The translations under genes and the position numbers were made by a program. A DNA stretch of 64,000 nt, taken from contig NZ_RQUY01000004.1 of the NCBI RefSeq assembly GCF_003992125.1, positions 1 to 64,000 of the forward strand, written 5' to 3'. This DNA comes from Veillonella caviae (GTDB lineage: Bacteria > Bacillota > Negativicutes > Veillonellales > Veillonellaceae). The stretch's first letter is position 1; each line of letters begins with the position of its first letter. Shown here one piece after another: positions 1 through 8,776 of the stretch. A model generated the notes under the pieces. The model had not been told where the DNA came from. It worked only from the letters and a program-made list of their open reading frames with translations, and made no database searches.

Positions 1-5
1 AGATT

Positions 6-50
6 AAACCCTTATAACACTAGATATTTACTAGTATTACAAGGGTTTTT
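6..50 (+). terminator. Rho-independent terminator of a gene left of the window
   Basis: Two 18-nt arms (6-23 and 31-48) form an imperfect inverted repeat around a 7-nt loop, and a T-run closes the plus side (46-50). It probably ends a plus-strand gene outside the window. It may also act on the other strand, because the left arm begins with three A residues. Confidence 0.6.
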
Positions 51-90
51 ACACACACTTTTTGTCCTATAAGCCTATATCCGCAGCATA

Positions 91-174
91 AAAAAAACAT
101 GGCCTACAAGATGAATTTACGTAGCCCCCAAAGGGGGCGTTAAGCGTACTGAATCTTGTAGGACATGTTTTTTT
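91..174 (-). terminator. Nested-hairpin terminator of pckA
   Basis: Arms 91-112 and 153-174 are complementary over 22 bp with one mismatch, and on the minus strand they end in seven T residues. Inside the loop sits a second GC hairpin (GCCCCC-AAA-GGGGGC, 124-138). It lies 24 nt past the pckA stop codon, where a terminator is expected. The inner hairpin is unusual for a simple terminator. Confidence 0.7.
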
Positions 175-197
175 TACACACTAAAAGCAATATAAAA

Positions 198-1826
198 TTA
201 CATTAATGTTTTAAGTACATCAAGCACCTCTTGAGGCAACTCATTTTTCCCATCTTTTAAGTTTTCCACGTATGTATAGCGGAATTCAAAAGCTTGGTGC
301 AATTGATGGTGATATTCGCGCACATCGAATGGTGGCTCAAAACCTGGCACTTCTACATAGGACAAGTTTTCATACGCACCAAATGGTTCAAATATCAAAT
401 CACCTTCTACGAGGCGTTCTAATAAATCAAGGGTAATTTCTTTAGGAATTTTCTTTTCTAAGAAGAATCCTGTGTTCATAATGTAGCAATCAACACCACA
501 TTCTTTGAATAGTTTTTTGTAGCTTTCATAATCACGTACTAAAGGGTAAGTACGGAATGGATTTGCATATGGTTCGATAACAAGCGCATTTGGATCCACA
601 TTGGCATCTAATTTTTCTGCTGTAGAACGACGTGTTGCCAATGTAGCACCCATTGTCGATGCCAATACAGGGTCATCAATTTTAAGGATTGGTGGTAACG
701 TTTTATCTTTCATTAACCACACGATAGCATTAACAGGTTCACCTACGTAGTTAACACGATTATCTGTCCAGAATTGAGATTTAATAGCACGACCGTTATT
801 ATTGCGCACATCCTCAGCTAATACTACTTTGCGACCATCCTCATCAAGAGTAACACCTACATTTTGCAAAGTTAACAAGAATTTATTCGCTGGATGTTCT
901 ACAGGGTAGTCCTGCATTTTATCAAAATAAGTCGGTTCCATCGCAATAGAAGACAAGTCACCCGTATTAATGATGTACGCATCATCATGCAAAATAGAAA
1001 TATCGTAGCGACCATTATGTTTCTCATGGGTCAATGTAGATTTACCAGAGCCGGACAAACCGAATACACCGATAGTGTAAGAGCTACCATTTTTAAGATT
1101 ATAGCGTTTCATACCACCGTGGCATGCCACATAACCATAGCGGTTTGCCAAGGACCATGCCAAAGTTAATGTACCTTTTTTATGTTCTCCAAAATAACGC
1201 ATACCGAGAATCATAGCACAGTTATGAGCAGGATCAAAAATAGCAAGACCGCCTGGATGACCAGGAACTACATAATCAGGATCAGAATAGATATAAATAT
1301 CCCCTTCTGGAATCTCTTGGCTATTTTTATAGAATTCTTTTACTGCATCATCAAAGAATTTAAAATTCATCACCCACGAATACATAATAGATGCGTGATC
1401 TTTTGGAATCATCAAATGAGCGCGAGCAGTAAATTTTTCATCTAAACCTACGATAACTTGTGTAGAAATCCACGCTTTATTACGGCTATCGTATACAGCG
1501 TCGCGTGCAATACCAGCTAATTCTACCTCATCGATGCCTTCATCACCGATAATGCGACGCGCTTTCGCATAACGACCAGTAGTTTTTCCATCATTCGTAA
1601 CAAGCACCTTCGCATCCTGTGGCAAACCTTGCTCTTCAGGTTTACATACAGGCATATCTAATACGATAACACCTGGCTCTTCTGTGGCTAATGTATACGC
1701 TTCTGCTACAGATGTAACAGGATGCACATTATTACCGTAAAATGCAGTTTCAATAGTACTCCGTAATTTAGAAAATAATGGATTTGTTTTAATTTCGCTT
1801 TGATTCCAAACGCGTCTTGTTGACAT
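198..1826 (-). CDS. pckA: Phosphoenolpyruvate carboxykinase (ATP)
   Basis: Interconverts oxaloacetate plus ATP with PEP, CO2 and ADP, in the cytosol, linking C4 acids to gluconeogenesis. That suits a lactate/C4-acid fermenter. The 542-residue product has the usual length of the family. The kinase P-loop GLSGSGKST lies near residues 256-264, followed by the HDDAY acidic metal-site motif, and a typical RxxNxxxxEPVNAI segment comes later. The start is taken at the ATG at 1826 because a GAGGAG site sits just upstream; the longer frame would need a GTG lying inside that site. It stands alone with its own nested terminator. Family assignment is firm; the in vivo direction is inference. Confidence 0.93.
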   Translation of the reverse strand: MSTRRVWNQSEIKTNPLFSKLRSTIETAFYGNNVHPVTSVAEAYTLATEEPGVIVLDMPVCKPEEQGLPQDAKVLVTNDGKTTGRYAKARRIIGDEGIDEVELAGIARDAVYDSRNKAWISTQVIVGLDEKFTARAHLMIPKDHASIMYSWVMNFKFFDDAVKEFYKNSQEIPEGDIYIYSDPDYVVPGHPGGLAIFDPAHNCAMILGMRYFGEHKKGTLTLAWSLANRYGYVACHGGMKRYNLKNGSSYTIGVFGLSGSGKSTLTHEKHNGRYDISILHDDAYIINTGDLSSIAMEPTYFDKMQDYPVEHPANKFLLTLQNVGVTLDEDGRKVVLAEDVRNNNGRAIKSQFWTDNRVNYVGEPVNAIVWLMKDKTLPPILKIDDPVLASTMGATLATRRSTAEKLDANVDPNALVIEPYANPFRTYPLVRDYESYKKLFKECGVDCYIMNTGFFLEKKIPKEITLDLLERLVEGDLIFEPFGAYENLSYVEVPGFEPPFDVREYHHQLHQAFEFRYTYVENLKDGKNELPQEVLDVLKTLM

Positions 1827-2128
1827 GTTGCTCCTCACCTTTACTTATGGACTAGTATCTATAAAACAGCTTGTTTCTTGTGAAAGCTAAGGCTTATTAA
1901 TCTAGCAATCTATACTTTCACGAAACATAGCAAATACTCTCATGTATATCTATTTTACCTTGTTATTTCAAATTTGTATACACAAAGCAATATATATTAC
2001 ATAACAATAAGCATTTTTCTTTCATTAGTGCAACATAATTAAAGGTGAATTATATATCAAACCAATTTATTTTTTATTAACAAATCCATCAATAACACAA
2101 TTAAAAGTGAGTTATTTTTCAACCTAGT
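1827..2128. other. Gap between pckA and the DUF438 gene
   Basis: About 300 nt of AT-rich DNA between two minus-strand genes. It holds the pckA ribosome site at its left end and, at 2037-2098, a diverged copy of the neighbouring gene's 3' end (listed separately). I saw no clear sigma-70 promoter and no further reading frame. Confidence 0.5.
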
Positions 2129-2160
2129 TTATTTTTTGTTAATAAATGTATCAATATTAC
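2037..2160 (-). repeat. Tandem duplication of a gene 3' end (2 x 62 bp)
   Basis: Positions 2037-2098 and 2099-2160 align without gaps, and I count 49 identical positions of 62. The right copy contains the last codons and stop of the DUF438-family gene. The left copy, read in the same frame, still gives VIDGFVNKK-stop, against NIDTFINKK-stop in the gene. It is therefore a decayed duplicate of the coding tail that now lies downstream of the stop codon. Confidence 0.8.
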
Positions 2161-3829
2161 GAATCAAATCATGTACATCAACATCAGCTCGTTGCGCAAT
2201 CATTTCAACGGTCGCTACTTTTGCCATAATTTTCACCATTGGGGATTTAAGTTTTTCAAATTTAGGATTTAGGCTAATGAGGTAGTCCACAAGTTCAGGG
2301 CTTTGTTTGATTAATTTAGACAATGTTGTTTTTTCGTCTACTTTAAAAACGCCATTTGCATCAATTATTAATGCCTCGGCATCGGATTCTTTAGCTACTG
2401 TATTTACACTAGTTGCATCTTGAGTGCCACTATTCGCCATAGCCCCTATATTGCCTGTTGCTTGGCTTTCACCAACGTTAACGATAGAGCTTTCACCAGA
2501 ATTATCCCCTACATAGCCCTTATCCCATGTGAGCAATGTTTGGGATCCAGTCAATTCGCGAATGTGCGTACAATCCTGCATCATTTCGAGAACGCCGCGG
2601 AATTTGCCATTCTCATCGCGCACAGCAGTGTATAACACATAGATAAATAGACCTGGTTTATTTATCCAGAACTCAGCTTGACTTTGCTCGCCAGAACGGA
2701 ATTTTTCAATAATTTCTTCCACTACGTGCACCGATTTAGCAGGGTGACAATTTTTTACCTCACGACCGATTACATTGGCACTGCGTGGGAAGATACGATG
2801 CGAGGTATCACTATAGAACGCCACTAATTCGTTTTCATCTACATAGGATAAATCCACCGGCAAATGACGGAACAAGAGATTAATTTGTTCCAATGTCAAC
2901 TTACCTGTAGCTACATCGAGGACTTGATTCTTCGCTGGCGCACCGCCATTAATAGGCCCTACATATTTAGATAAAAGGCCTGCCAAATCTTGAAGGAATG
3001 CATTAGACACATTACTAGCACTAGCTATGCCTTCTCCACCTATTGCACCACAACCATTTGCTGTAACATCATCGTCATTAACACCTTCTACTACATATAC
3101 CGGTGGTGCTGAAATAATAGCATATCCGATTTCATGATCGCTTGCACTCATCCGTCCAAATTCTTCGTCAGACAATACTTTAACCGCTGTTGGATACAAC
3201 ACCTCTAACTCTTTAGCATTTAAATCGCGTAATTTTTCCAAGGTTTCTGGCATAGATGCAATAAATTCACTGAGTTTGTCTTCTCTGAGCAATGCATAGC
3301 TAGTGCTAATAGCATCACGCACGCCATCATCAAAGGTCCACATAATTCGTGTAGGACGGTCAAAACCATGGTCCTCTAACATTGGATATAATTGATTCTG
3401 TTTACGAGATAAATGGATACGCCATTGAGCTAAATTATCAAATACACCGAGCCAAGGATTTTTGATAAACTTATCTTGTTTCAATAATTCATCCGCTTCA
3501 ATCGCCACTTTTTCTACAGCGTTGATCTCCTCAACATAGACCCACAAAGGATGATTTTTAGGATACACATTATTTGTGCGAACTAATACGCCGTCAAACA
3601 AGGCGAGCAAATCATCCATTCTATCTAAAATTTCCTCGTCTTGGTAAACACCTTTCAAACTTTGCTCTGCAAAGGCAAACTCATCTGGTGTGCATGTGCC
3701 TAATTTCTCTTTTAAAATGCGATTGCCTTCCATCAAAGACAATTTACCGTCCAAATACTCTTCTTTTACGGACACAATCACTCTATATCGTTCGTTGTTA
3801 ATATCTAATTGTTGTTTTAATTCGTTCAT
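2129..3829 (-). CDS. DUF438/hemerythrin-like, PAS and DUF1858 domain protein
   Basis: A multidomain cytosolic protein of 566 residues, probably a redox, metal or gas sensor; no reaction is known for the family. In order I see an N-terminal DUF438-type helical region (about 1-85), a hemerythrin-like helical segment with spaced His/Glu residues (about 90-170), a PAS-like domain with the FYSDTSHRIFPRS core (about 330-450), a low-complexity Ser/Gly/Asn linker, and a DUF1858 domain (about 490-566). No membrane segment is seen. The start is the ATG at 3829, seven bases after AAGGAGG; an upstream in-frame start would extend the protein by 16 residues without a ribosome site. Its last codons are duplicated downstream. 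Confidence 0.8.
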   Translation of the reverse strand: MNELKQQLDINNERYRVIVSVKEEYLDGKLSLMEGNRILKEKLGTCTPDEFAFAEQSLKGVYQDEEILDRMDDLLALFDGVLVRTNNVYPKNHPLWVYVEEINAVEKVAIEADELLKQDKFIKNPWLGVFDNLAQWRIHLSRKQNQLYPMLEDHGFDRPTRIMWTFDDGVRDAISTSYALLREDKLSEFIASMPETLEKLRDLNAKELEVLYPTAVKVLSDEEFGRMSASDHEIGYAIISAPPVYVVEGVNDDDVTANGCGAIGGEGIASASNVSNAFLQDLAGLLSKYVGPINGGAPAKNQVLDVATGKLTLEQINLLFRHLPVDLSYVDENELVAFYSDTSHRIFPRSANVIGREVKNCHPAKSVHVVEEIIEKFRSGEQSQAEFWINKPGLFIYVLYTAVRDENGKFRGVLEMMQDCTHIRELTGSQTLLTWDKGYVGDNSGESSIVNVGESQATGNIGAMANSGTQDATSVNTVAKESDAEALIIDANGVFKVDEKTTLSKLIKQSPELVDYLISLNPKFEKLKSPMVKIMAKVATVEMIAQRADVDVHDLIRNIDTFINKK

Positions 3830-4357
3830 ATAGTGCCTCCTTATGGATTGTTTATGAAAATAATCTATATCGCTCACAACAGAAAGCTTATTTCTACAGT
3901 TGTGAACATCTATTGATAGGATTCTATCGGTGCTTACCTCATATAATAGTATATTTGTTTTGAAAGTAATTTTCAGTAGCCCAGGTTACACTTTTAAAAA
4001 ATATTCAAAAATCCTATTCCCTCGAATGAGTCGGTTTAGCTCACCCATGTCTAGTATATAAGAATCTAATCATTACAATCTTTAATTCATAACAATGTAA
4101 AGCCACTGCTATTCACCTCAAATCTATCCATAAAGATAGTCACTATATCAAAATATCCTACTTGCAGTTATAGGTGCATAAGCATATACTTTAGATATAT
4201 CGAAAATATTAAATTTATCTAAATATTAACAAGTATTATATGGATTCCATTCATTTTACTATGACACAAACCATTCTACCTGCTAATGACATTTAAAGAT
4301 ACTTTCACAAATACATTCACTATGACAAGGATTTATACGAGAAAGGATGTATGCTCT
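3830..4357. other. Divergent intergenic region
   Basis: About 530 nt separates two divergently transcribed genes. The only structure I can support is an interrupted inverted repeat at 3875-3904 (CACAAC-AGAAA, 5-nt loop, TTTCT, then GTTGTG). It falls in the probable 5' leader of the DUF438 gene and could be an operator or an RNA hairpin. The rest is AT-rich without a convincing -35/-10 pair or reading frame. Confidence 0.4.
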
Positions 4358-5131
4358 ATGAAACGCATGCCCGTTATATTCGCCGGTCACGGCAGCCCTA
4401 TGCTAGCCATCGAAGATAGCGAACAAACTAGAGGATTACAACAAATTGGAAAAGAGATTCTCCAAAATTATGGAAAACCAAAGGCTATTCTAGCCATTTC
4501 TGCTCATTGGTATACGAAGGGAACTTTCATCCAAAGTACTCCTGAACCAAAACAAATTTACGATATGTACGGTTTTCCCGATGAATTATACAAGATAACC
4601 TATCCTGTAAAAGGCTATATGCCACTCACCAAAACCGTGCAATCACAATTAGGTAACACTGTATCTATTCATGATTCATGGGGTATTGATCACGGCACAT
4701 GGACAATACTTATCCACATGTTTCCTAACGCTGATATACCAGTTGTGCAACTGTCTATCAACGGTTATCTCAATGCTAAAAAGTCCTACGAATTAGGCAA
4801 ACAGCTCATTACATTACGCGACGAAGGGTATCTCATTATTGGCAGTGGCAACATCGTACACAACCTAGGTGAACTAGAATGGAATAATGTTGGTGGTTCT
4901 ACAGAAGCAATTGAATTTAACACCGCTATTACTAACGCTGTAACAAGTGGTGATATAAAAACTGTAACACATTTTGAAAGCCTACCTCATGCTTCCTATG
5001 CGGTACCAACACCAGAGCATTATTTACCGTTATCCTACACACTAGGTGCTGCCGATGGTGATGATGTGCGGATATTTAATGATTTATACAGCACAGGCTC
5101 ATTATCATTGACTAGTTATATATGGGGCTAA
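4358..5131 (+). CDS. LigB-type extradiol dioxygenase (DODA/YgiD-like)
   Basis: A non-heme-iron class III extradiol ring-opening dioxygenase fold, 257 residues, close in length to E. coli YgiD (4,5-DOPA dioxygenase). Family landmarks are visible: the N-terminal FAGHGSP (metal-binding His), ISAHWY, the DHGTW motif (second His) and a SHASYAVP-like block near the C-terminus, here LPHASYAVPTPEH. The ATG at 4358 is preceded by GAAAGGA; a further 24 in-frame upstream codons lack a ribosome site. The gene is alone on the plus strand, between divergent and convergent neighbours. The natural substrate cannot be told from sequence. Confidence 0.85.
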   Translation: MKRMPVIFAGHGSPMLAIEDSEQTRGLQQIGKEILQNYGKPKAILAISAHWYTKGTFIQSTPEPKQIYDMYGFPDELYKITYPVKGYMPLTKTVQSQLGNTVSIHDSWGIDHGTWTILIHMFPNADIPVVQLSINGYLNAKKSYELGKQLITLRDEGYLIIGSGNIVHNLGELEWNNVGGSTEAIEFNTAITNAVTSGDIKTVTHFESLPHASYAVPTPEHYLPLSYTLGAADGDDVRIFNDLYSTGSLSLTSYIWG

Positions 5132-5202
5132 TGTTTTATAATCCAGTAATGCCCTACGTTTACACTCCATATATGGCGCAATATATATGCGCTATACACC
5201 AC

Positions 5203-5247
5203 AAAAGGGTTATAGAACCAATCTACATTGGCCTATAACCCTTTTTT
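5203..5247. terminator. Bidirectional terminator
   Basis: A perfect 13-bp stem (5203-5215 with 5233-5245) is flanked by A-runs and T-runs, so it can serve both the plus-strand dioxygenase gene and the minus-strand TonB-C gene that converge on it. Confidence 0.75.
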
Positions 5248-5279
5248 CTCATTCATTACTAGTCAAAACATCCCATTGT

Positions 5280-5618
5280 TTAAACATCTAAATCGATATA
5301 TTCAGTTTTCGATGCTTCTACAGGATTACCAGCACTATCAGTAGCAGGTACATACCGCCAAGTAGATACGGCCTCAACGATAGCTGTATCTACCGCCCAA
5401 TCACCAGTAGAGCCCTGCAATTCTACATTCTCTACCTCGCCATCCTTGTTGATATCAAAGTGAACATTAATACCTCCCACATCGCCATTATAGTGTTCTA
5501 ATACATCAGTATCAAAAGATGGTGTAGACACTGGCATTGGCGATTGATAGGTAGCACCATAGGATATACTTGTGCCAAGTATAAAAGCACCTAAGCATGC
5601 AATAATTAATTTTTTCAT
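5280..5618 (-). CDS. Small secreted TonB C-terminal-domain protein
   Basis: 112 residues: a Sec signal peptide (MKK plus a hydrophobic core, probable cleavage after SYG/A near residue 21) followed almost directly by a TonB-C-like domain (the pattern GEVENVELQGSTGDWAVD, then AVSTWRYVPA, with NPVEA near the end). There is no lasting membrane anchor and no Pro-rich spacer, so it is not a normal energy transducer. It lies 12 nt after a related gene and is very likely co-transcribed with it. It may modulate TonB-receptor contacts in the periplasm. That role is inference. Confidence 0.7.
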   Translation of the reverse strand: MKKLIIACLGAFILGTSISYGATYQSPMPVSTPSFDTDVLEHYNGDVGGINVHFDINKDGEVENVELQGSTGDWAVDTAIVEAVSTWRYVPATDSAGNPVEASKTEYIDLDV

Positions 5619-5630
5619 GGAAAAATACCT

Positions 5631-5999
5631 CTACTTCTTAGTCACTGGCAATGTAATCGTCATGCCAATAATAGATTCATGTGGGGTCTTATCTTTACCA
5701 ATCGCCGGTTTAAATTCCCATTGTTTCACAGCATCTTTTACGGCTTCATCTACTGGTTCATACCCTGAAGATCGTTCTACAAATACATTTTTTACTTTGC
5801 CTTTTTTATCGATTAAGAAACGAATGCGCATGTCATCTGCTACAACAGTTCCTTGAGGAATAATAGGCATCACTGGTTTGACTATAAAAACTTCCTTAGG
5901 TGGGGAAACAAAACCTGCTGCATCAACAGAGCTAGGTGTATATATGCCAACAGCTAAAGCCGCTACGGCAGTTACGAGCATGCGTTTTAGTACATTCAT
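5631..5999 (-). CDS. Small secreted TonB C-terminal-domain protein
   Basis: 122 residues with a signal peptide (cleavage likely after SVDA, near residue 28) and one TonB-C domain: VVADDMRIRFLID, then NVFVERSSGYEPVDEAV and VKQWEFKPA. The same block appears in the true TonB at 6960-7643 (VDKSSGYGPADDAV, YGWSFYPA). It lacks the Pro-rich periplasmic spacer and has no anchor beyond the signal peptide. The AGAGG site precedes ATG 5999. It is the first gene of a two-gene unit with 5280-5618. Function unknown. Confidence 0.72.
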   Translation of the reverse strand: MNVLKRMLVTAVAALAVGIYTPSSVDAAGFVSPPKEVFIVKPVMPIIPQGTVVADDMRIRFLIDKKGKVKNVFVERSSGYEPVDEAVKDAVKQWEFKPAIGKDKTPHESIIGMTITLPVTKK

Positions 6000-6269
6000 A
6001 ATAAGACCTCTTTTACAATAATATTAGTATATAGATATAATACTAAATTCATGTATAGAAAAAAAGCAGTTTCATCTATTTTACTCGTATAATAACAAAT
6101 ATACTTAGTACCTTGACACAAAATATCCAAATTAAAATACACAATTTCCCTTAACAAATTCTTATAGATAAGAACAGTAGTACACTATATAATTAATAGT
6201 AAGTCAGGATTAATTTGTTTCTTTTATATTGAAAAATACGTGTATACGTGTTAATATAAGGAGAGAAAT

Positions 6270-6446
6270 ATGAAAGACAAAGATTTGCTAAAACTACTAC
6301 TTCAAAATGGATGGAAAGATGTACGACAACGAGGTAGCCATCATCGATTAAAGAAAGACAATAAAGTCGAAGTAATCGCCATTCATGGAAAAGATGTCCC
6401 CACAGGACTATTAAATGCAATCTTGAAACGAACTGGACTAAAATAA
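6270..6446 (+). CDS. hicA: HicA-family mRNA interferase toxin
   Basis: A 58-residue double-stranded-RNA-binding-like HicA toxin, which in characterised systems cleaves mRNA or tmRNA. Visible features are the N-terminal KDLLKLLLQNGWK, the catalytic-region RQRGSHHRL (conserved His after GS) and HGKDVPTGLLNAILK near the end. AAGGAGAG lies 5 nt upstream of the ATG at 6270. It is followed after 14 nt by hicB on the same strand, the standard toxin-antitoxin arrangement. Confidence 0.88.
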   Translation: MKDKDLLKLLLQNGWKDVRQRGSHHRLKKDNKVEVIAIHGKDVPTGLLNAILKRTGLK

Positions 6447-6460
6447 AAGGAGTGATATAT

Positions 6461-6838
6461 ATGAGATTTATCTACCCTGCCATAATCCATGATGATACAG
6501 ATGGATTATGGATTGAATTCCCAGACTTGGAATATACCTCTTCCACAGGAGATACTTTAACCGAACTATTGCAGAATGCCCGTGAAGCAATGGAATTATT
6601 TATACTAGGGGCTCTAGAAGATGGCGAAATATTAGCAACTCCATCAGCCATACGTGACTTTCCTATTACAGATTCTACATACCCTACACTAGTAGAATGT
6701 GATGTCGATTTAGCTAAAAATACAAAATCTGTAAAGAAAACACTAACTATTCCTGCTTGGTTAAACGAACGAGCATTGGCAAAAAATCTAAACTTCTCGC
6801 AAATACTGCAAGAAGCATTGATTGAAAAAACGATATAA
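6461..6838 (+). CDS. hicB: HicB-family antitoxin
   Basis: 125 residues. The N-terminal half is the HicB RNase-H-like fold (YPAIIHDDTDGLWIEFPDLE, then a TSTGDTLTELLQNAREAMELF-like helix). The C-terminal part (about 85-125) resembles a ribbon-helix-helix DNA-binding region (TLTIPAWLNERA). It should bind and neutralise HicA and repress the operon. The ATG at 6461 is used because AAAAGGAG lies 8 nt upstream; a GTG at 6452 overlaps that site. It ends just before a bidirectional terminator. Confidence 0.88.
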   Translation: MRFIYPAIIHDDTDGLWIEFPDLEYTSSTGDTLTELLQNAREAMELFILGALEDGEILATPSAIRDFPITDSTYPTLVECDVDLAKNTKSVKKTLTIPAWLNERALAKNLNFSQILQEALIEKTI

Positions 6839-6844
6839 TAATAT

Positions 6845-6891
6845 AAAAATACCTAGAGAAGAGGGGCATGACCTTCACTCTAGGTATTTTT
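6845..6891. terminator. Bidirectional terminator between hicB and tonB
   Basis: A perfect 14-bp stem (6845-6858 with 6878-6891) with A-rich and T-rich ends lies between the plus-strand hicB stop and the minus-strand tonB stop. Confidence 0.75.
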
Positions 6892-6959
6892 AGTATTTCA
6901 TAACAGTGTAGACTTCTCACTTATTTATGAATATCATGGTTCATCAACACTTATCTATT

Positions 6960-7643
6960 CTATTTAATATCTACTTGGAAACGTTGTATTGCACTCGCTT
7001 CAATAGGGTTACCATCAGAATCTTTAGCCGGATAGAATGACCAACCATAGACTGCAGATACCACCGCATCATCAGCTGGACCATAACCAGAAGATTTATC
7101 AACCTCAACAAATGTTACATTACCACTAGTGCCTACATAAAGGCGAACTACGATTGTGTCACCAACAGCTTGTGCTTTTGGCACTTCTGGAATCGATGGG
7201 TACGGTCGGCTAATAGGGCGCAAACCTTCTGACTTATCCACCTTTCCTTCACCTTTGTTACCACCAACTAATTGATTTTGTCCATCAGTTGGATCCTGAG
7301 CAGTAGAATTATTTTGATCTTGGTTCTGATTTTGTGGCATCGGTGGTGTTGGCGTGTTATCATCTACCTTCTTATCCTCTACAGGAATAGTATTAGGTGC
7401 ATCTTTCACCATTTGCTGTACTTCTTCTTTAGTTGGTGGCGGTGGGATATCCACTTTTTGCTGTTTCGGTGCAGAAATTTGTGGTGCCGATGGCGCCACA
7501 TCATCAGAAACAATTTCCATTTCGATGGCTTCTGGTTTTGCATTAGCTTCCGGTGCGGAGTAGTTAAGGTATACTGCGCCACCTGTTAATAGTAAACAGT
7601 TAATAAGAAGGGAGCCTGCAAGAGATGATTTCCATCTAGACAT
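6960..7643 (-). CDS. tonB: Energy transducer TonB
   Basis: The periplasm-spanning transducer that carries proton-motive energy from ExbB/ExbD to outer-membrane receptors. It has 227 residues: an N-terminal membrane anchor (about 9-28), a Pro/Glu/Lys/Gln-rich spacer (about 45-145, with PPPP and NQNQDQN stretches) and a C-terminal TonB-C domain (about 150-227; VVRLYVGTSGNVTFVEV, SSGYGPADDAV, YGWSFYPA). TAAGGAGG precedes ATG 7643. It is the third gene of exbB-exbD-tonB and the only full-length TonB in the window, so it presumably serves all three receptors here. Confidence 0.93.
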   Translation of the reverse strand: MSRWKSSLAGSLLINCLLLTGGAVYLNYSAPEANAKPEAIEMEIVSDDVAPSAPQISAPKQQKVDIPPPPTKEEVQQMVKDAPNTIPVEDKKVDDNTPTPPMPQNQNQDQNNSTAQDPTDGQNQLVGGNKGEGKVDKSEGLRPISRPYPSIPEVPKAQAVGDTIVVRLYVGTSGNVTFVEVDKSSGYGPADDAVVSAVYGWSFYPAKDSDGNPIEASAIQRFQVDIK

Positions 7644-7654
7644 AGGGCACCTCC

Positions 7655-8059
7655 TTATTTACTTTCAGTAGCAATAGCAATTTTCGTGATATTCATTTGT
7701 TTCAACGTATCTAATACTTGTACGAATGCACCATATTGAGCAGCTGTATCAGCACGCAACACGACAGTCATATCAGTACCTTTAACTTGCTCAATTTGCA
7801 AATATTTAATCATGCCCTCAATATCTGTTTTCGTATCATTTACAAATACAGAGCCATCAGCAGTAACTGTAATGGGCACTTTCTTTTGAATGTCTACCTT
7901 AGCTGTTTGTGCACCTGGCAAATTGACTGGTACAGATTTTTGTACAACCATAGAGAGCATACTCATCATAAAGAATACGAGCAAGAAAAAGATGATATCA
8001 ATCATAGGGATAATCATCAATCTTGGTTTATTTGTAGTACGTAAGCTTCTAAGCTGCAT
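7655..8059 (-). CDS. exbD: Biopolymer transport protein ExbD/TolR
   Basis: 134-residue proton-channel partner of ExbB. It has a short cytosolic N-terminus (RSLRTTNKPRLMIIP), a single membrane helix containing the key Asp (MIDIIFFLLVFFMM, about residues 19-35) and a periplasmic domain ending KIAIATESK. The ATG at 8059 follows TAGGTGAC and overlaps the exbB 3' end by 11 nt, so translation is probably coupled. A GTG at 8068 is a less likely start. Confidence 0.92.
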   Translation of the reverse strand: MQLRSLRTTNKPRLMIIPMIDIIFFLLVFFMMSMLSMVVQKSVPVNLPGAQTAKVDIQKKVPITVTADGSVFVNDTKTDIEGMIKYLQIEQVKGTDMTVVLRADTAAQYGAFVQVLDTLKQMNITKIAIATESK

Positions 8060-8675
8060 CGTTGTCACCTACCAATGCTGTCATGTATACGGCGCCCACT
8101 TCTTCCATTTCAGATACTAAGCTATCTTCACGTTGTACTAAATACGCATGAATAACAAGAGCAATGATAGCTACGCAAAGACCTGTAGCTGTAGCGATTA
8201 AGGCCTCCCCTACACCGCCAGTAATAGCGAATGGTTCACCATCGGAAACGGACAATACGGAAAAAGAACCAATCATACCAGTTACAGTCCCCAACAAACC
8301 TAATAAAGGAGCTAGTGTAACGATTGTTTCAAGATAGTTTAAATGCGCACGCAAACGAGCTGCAATGGCGCCTGCTGCACCTTGTAAAGCTTGTGTTTGT
8401 TTATCCACATCGTGAGGCTGAGATGCTGCAGTTTCAACAAGCTCCGCTGCTACCCCGCCATCTTCTTCACAGACTTGGCGCAATTCCTTCCATTTACCTT
8501 GTGGCACAAGTTCAGCAACTTTAGCTTTTAATGTATCCATATTGGATTTTGCTGCATTGTACATGCATACACGTTCAATCAAAATCGTAATAGCAATAAT
8601 AGAACAAATCAATAAAGGCCACATAACAAGGCCCCCTTGTAGGAACAAATGTCCTGCATTAGTAATGAATTCCAT
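8049..8675 (-). CDS. exbB: MotA/TolQ/ExbB proton channel
   Basis: 208 residues with the ExbB topology: one N-terminal helix (LVMWPLLICSIIAITILIERV), a large cytosolic loop, then two helices (LETIVTLAPLLGLLGTVTGMIGSF and LIATATGLCVAIIALVIHAYL). Together with ExbD it forms the motor that drives TonB. AGGAGG precedes ATG 8675. It is first in exbB-exbD-tonB and lies downstream of a Fur-like site at 8777-8794. Confidence 0.93.
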   Translation of the reverse strand: MEFITNAGHLFLQGGLVMWPLLICSIIAITILIERVCMYNAAKSNMDTLKAKVAELVPQGKWKELRQVCEEDGGVAAELVETAASQPHDVDKQTQALQGAAGAIAARLRAHLNYLETIVTLAPLLGLLGTVTGMIGSFSVLSVSDGEPFAITGGVGEALIATATGLCVAIIALVIHAYLVQREDSLVSEMEEVGAVYMTALVGDNDAA

Positions 8676-8776
8676 AAAAACCTCCTATAGAATAAAACAA
8701 AATAGATTAATATCGTTATCCTACAATTCACAACTGAGAAATAACGACTAATAAGACTTGAATTATAACCATTTAA

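Noticed and set aside
894-1445. Plus-strand frames of 87-91 codons inside pckA
   Set aside because: They lie wholly within a firm minus-strand gene, show no ribosome site and no family-like sequence; shadow frames.
6193-6420. 75-codon minus-strand frame opposite hicA
   Set aside because: It overlaps the clearly coding hicA in antisense and its sequence is unlike any protein; a shadow frame.
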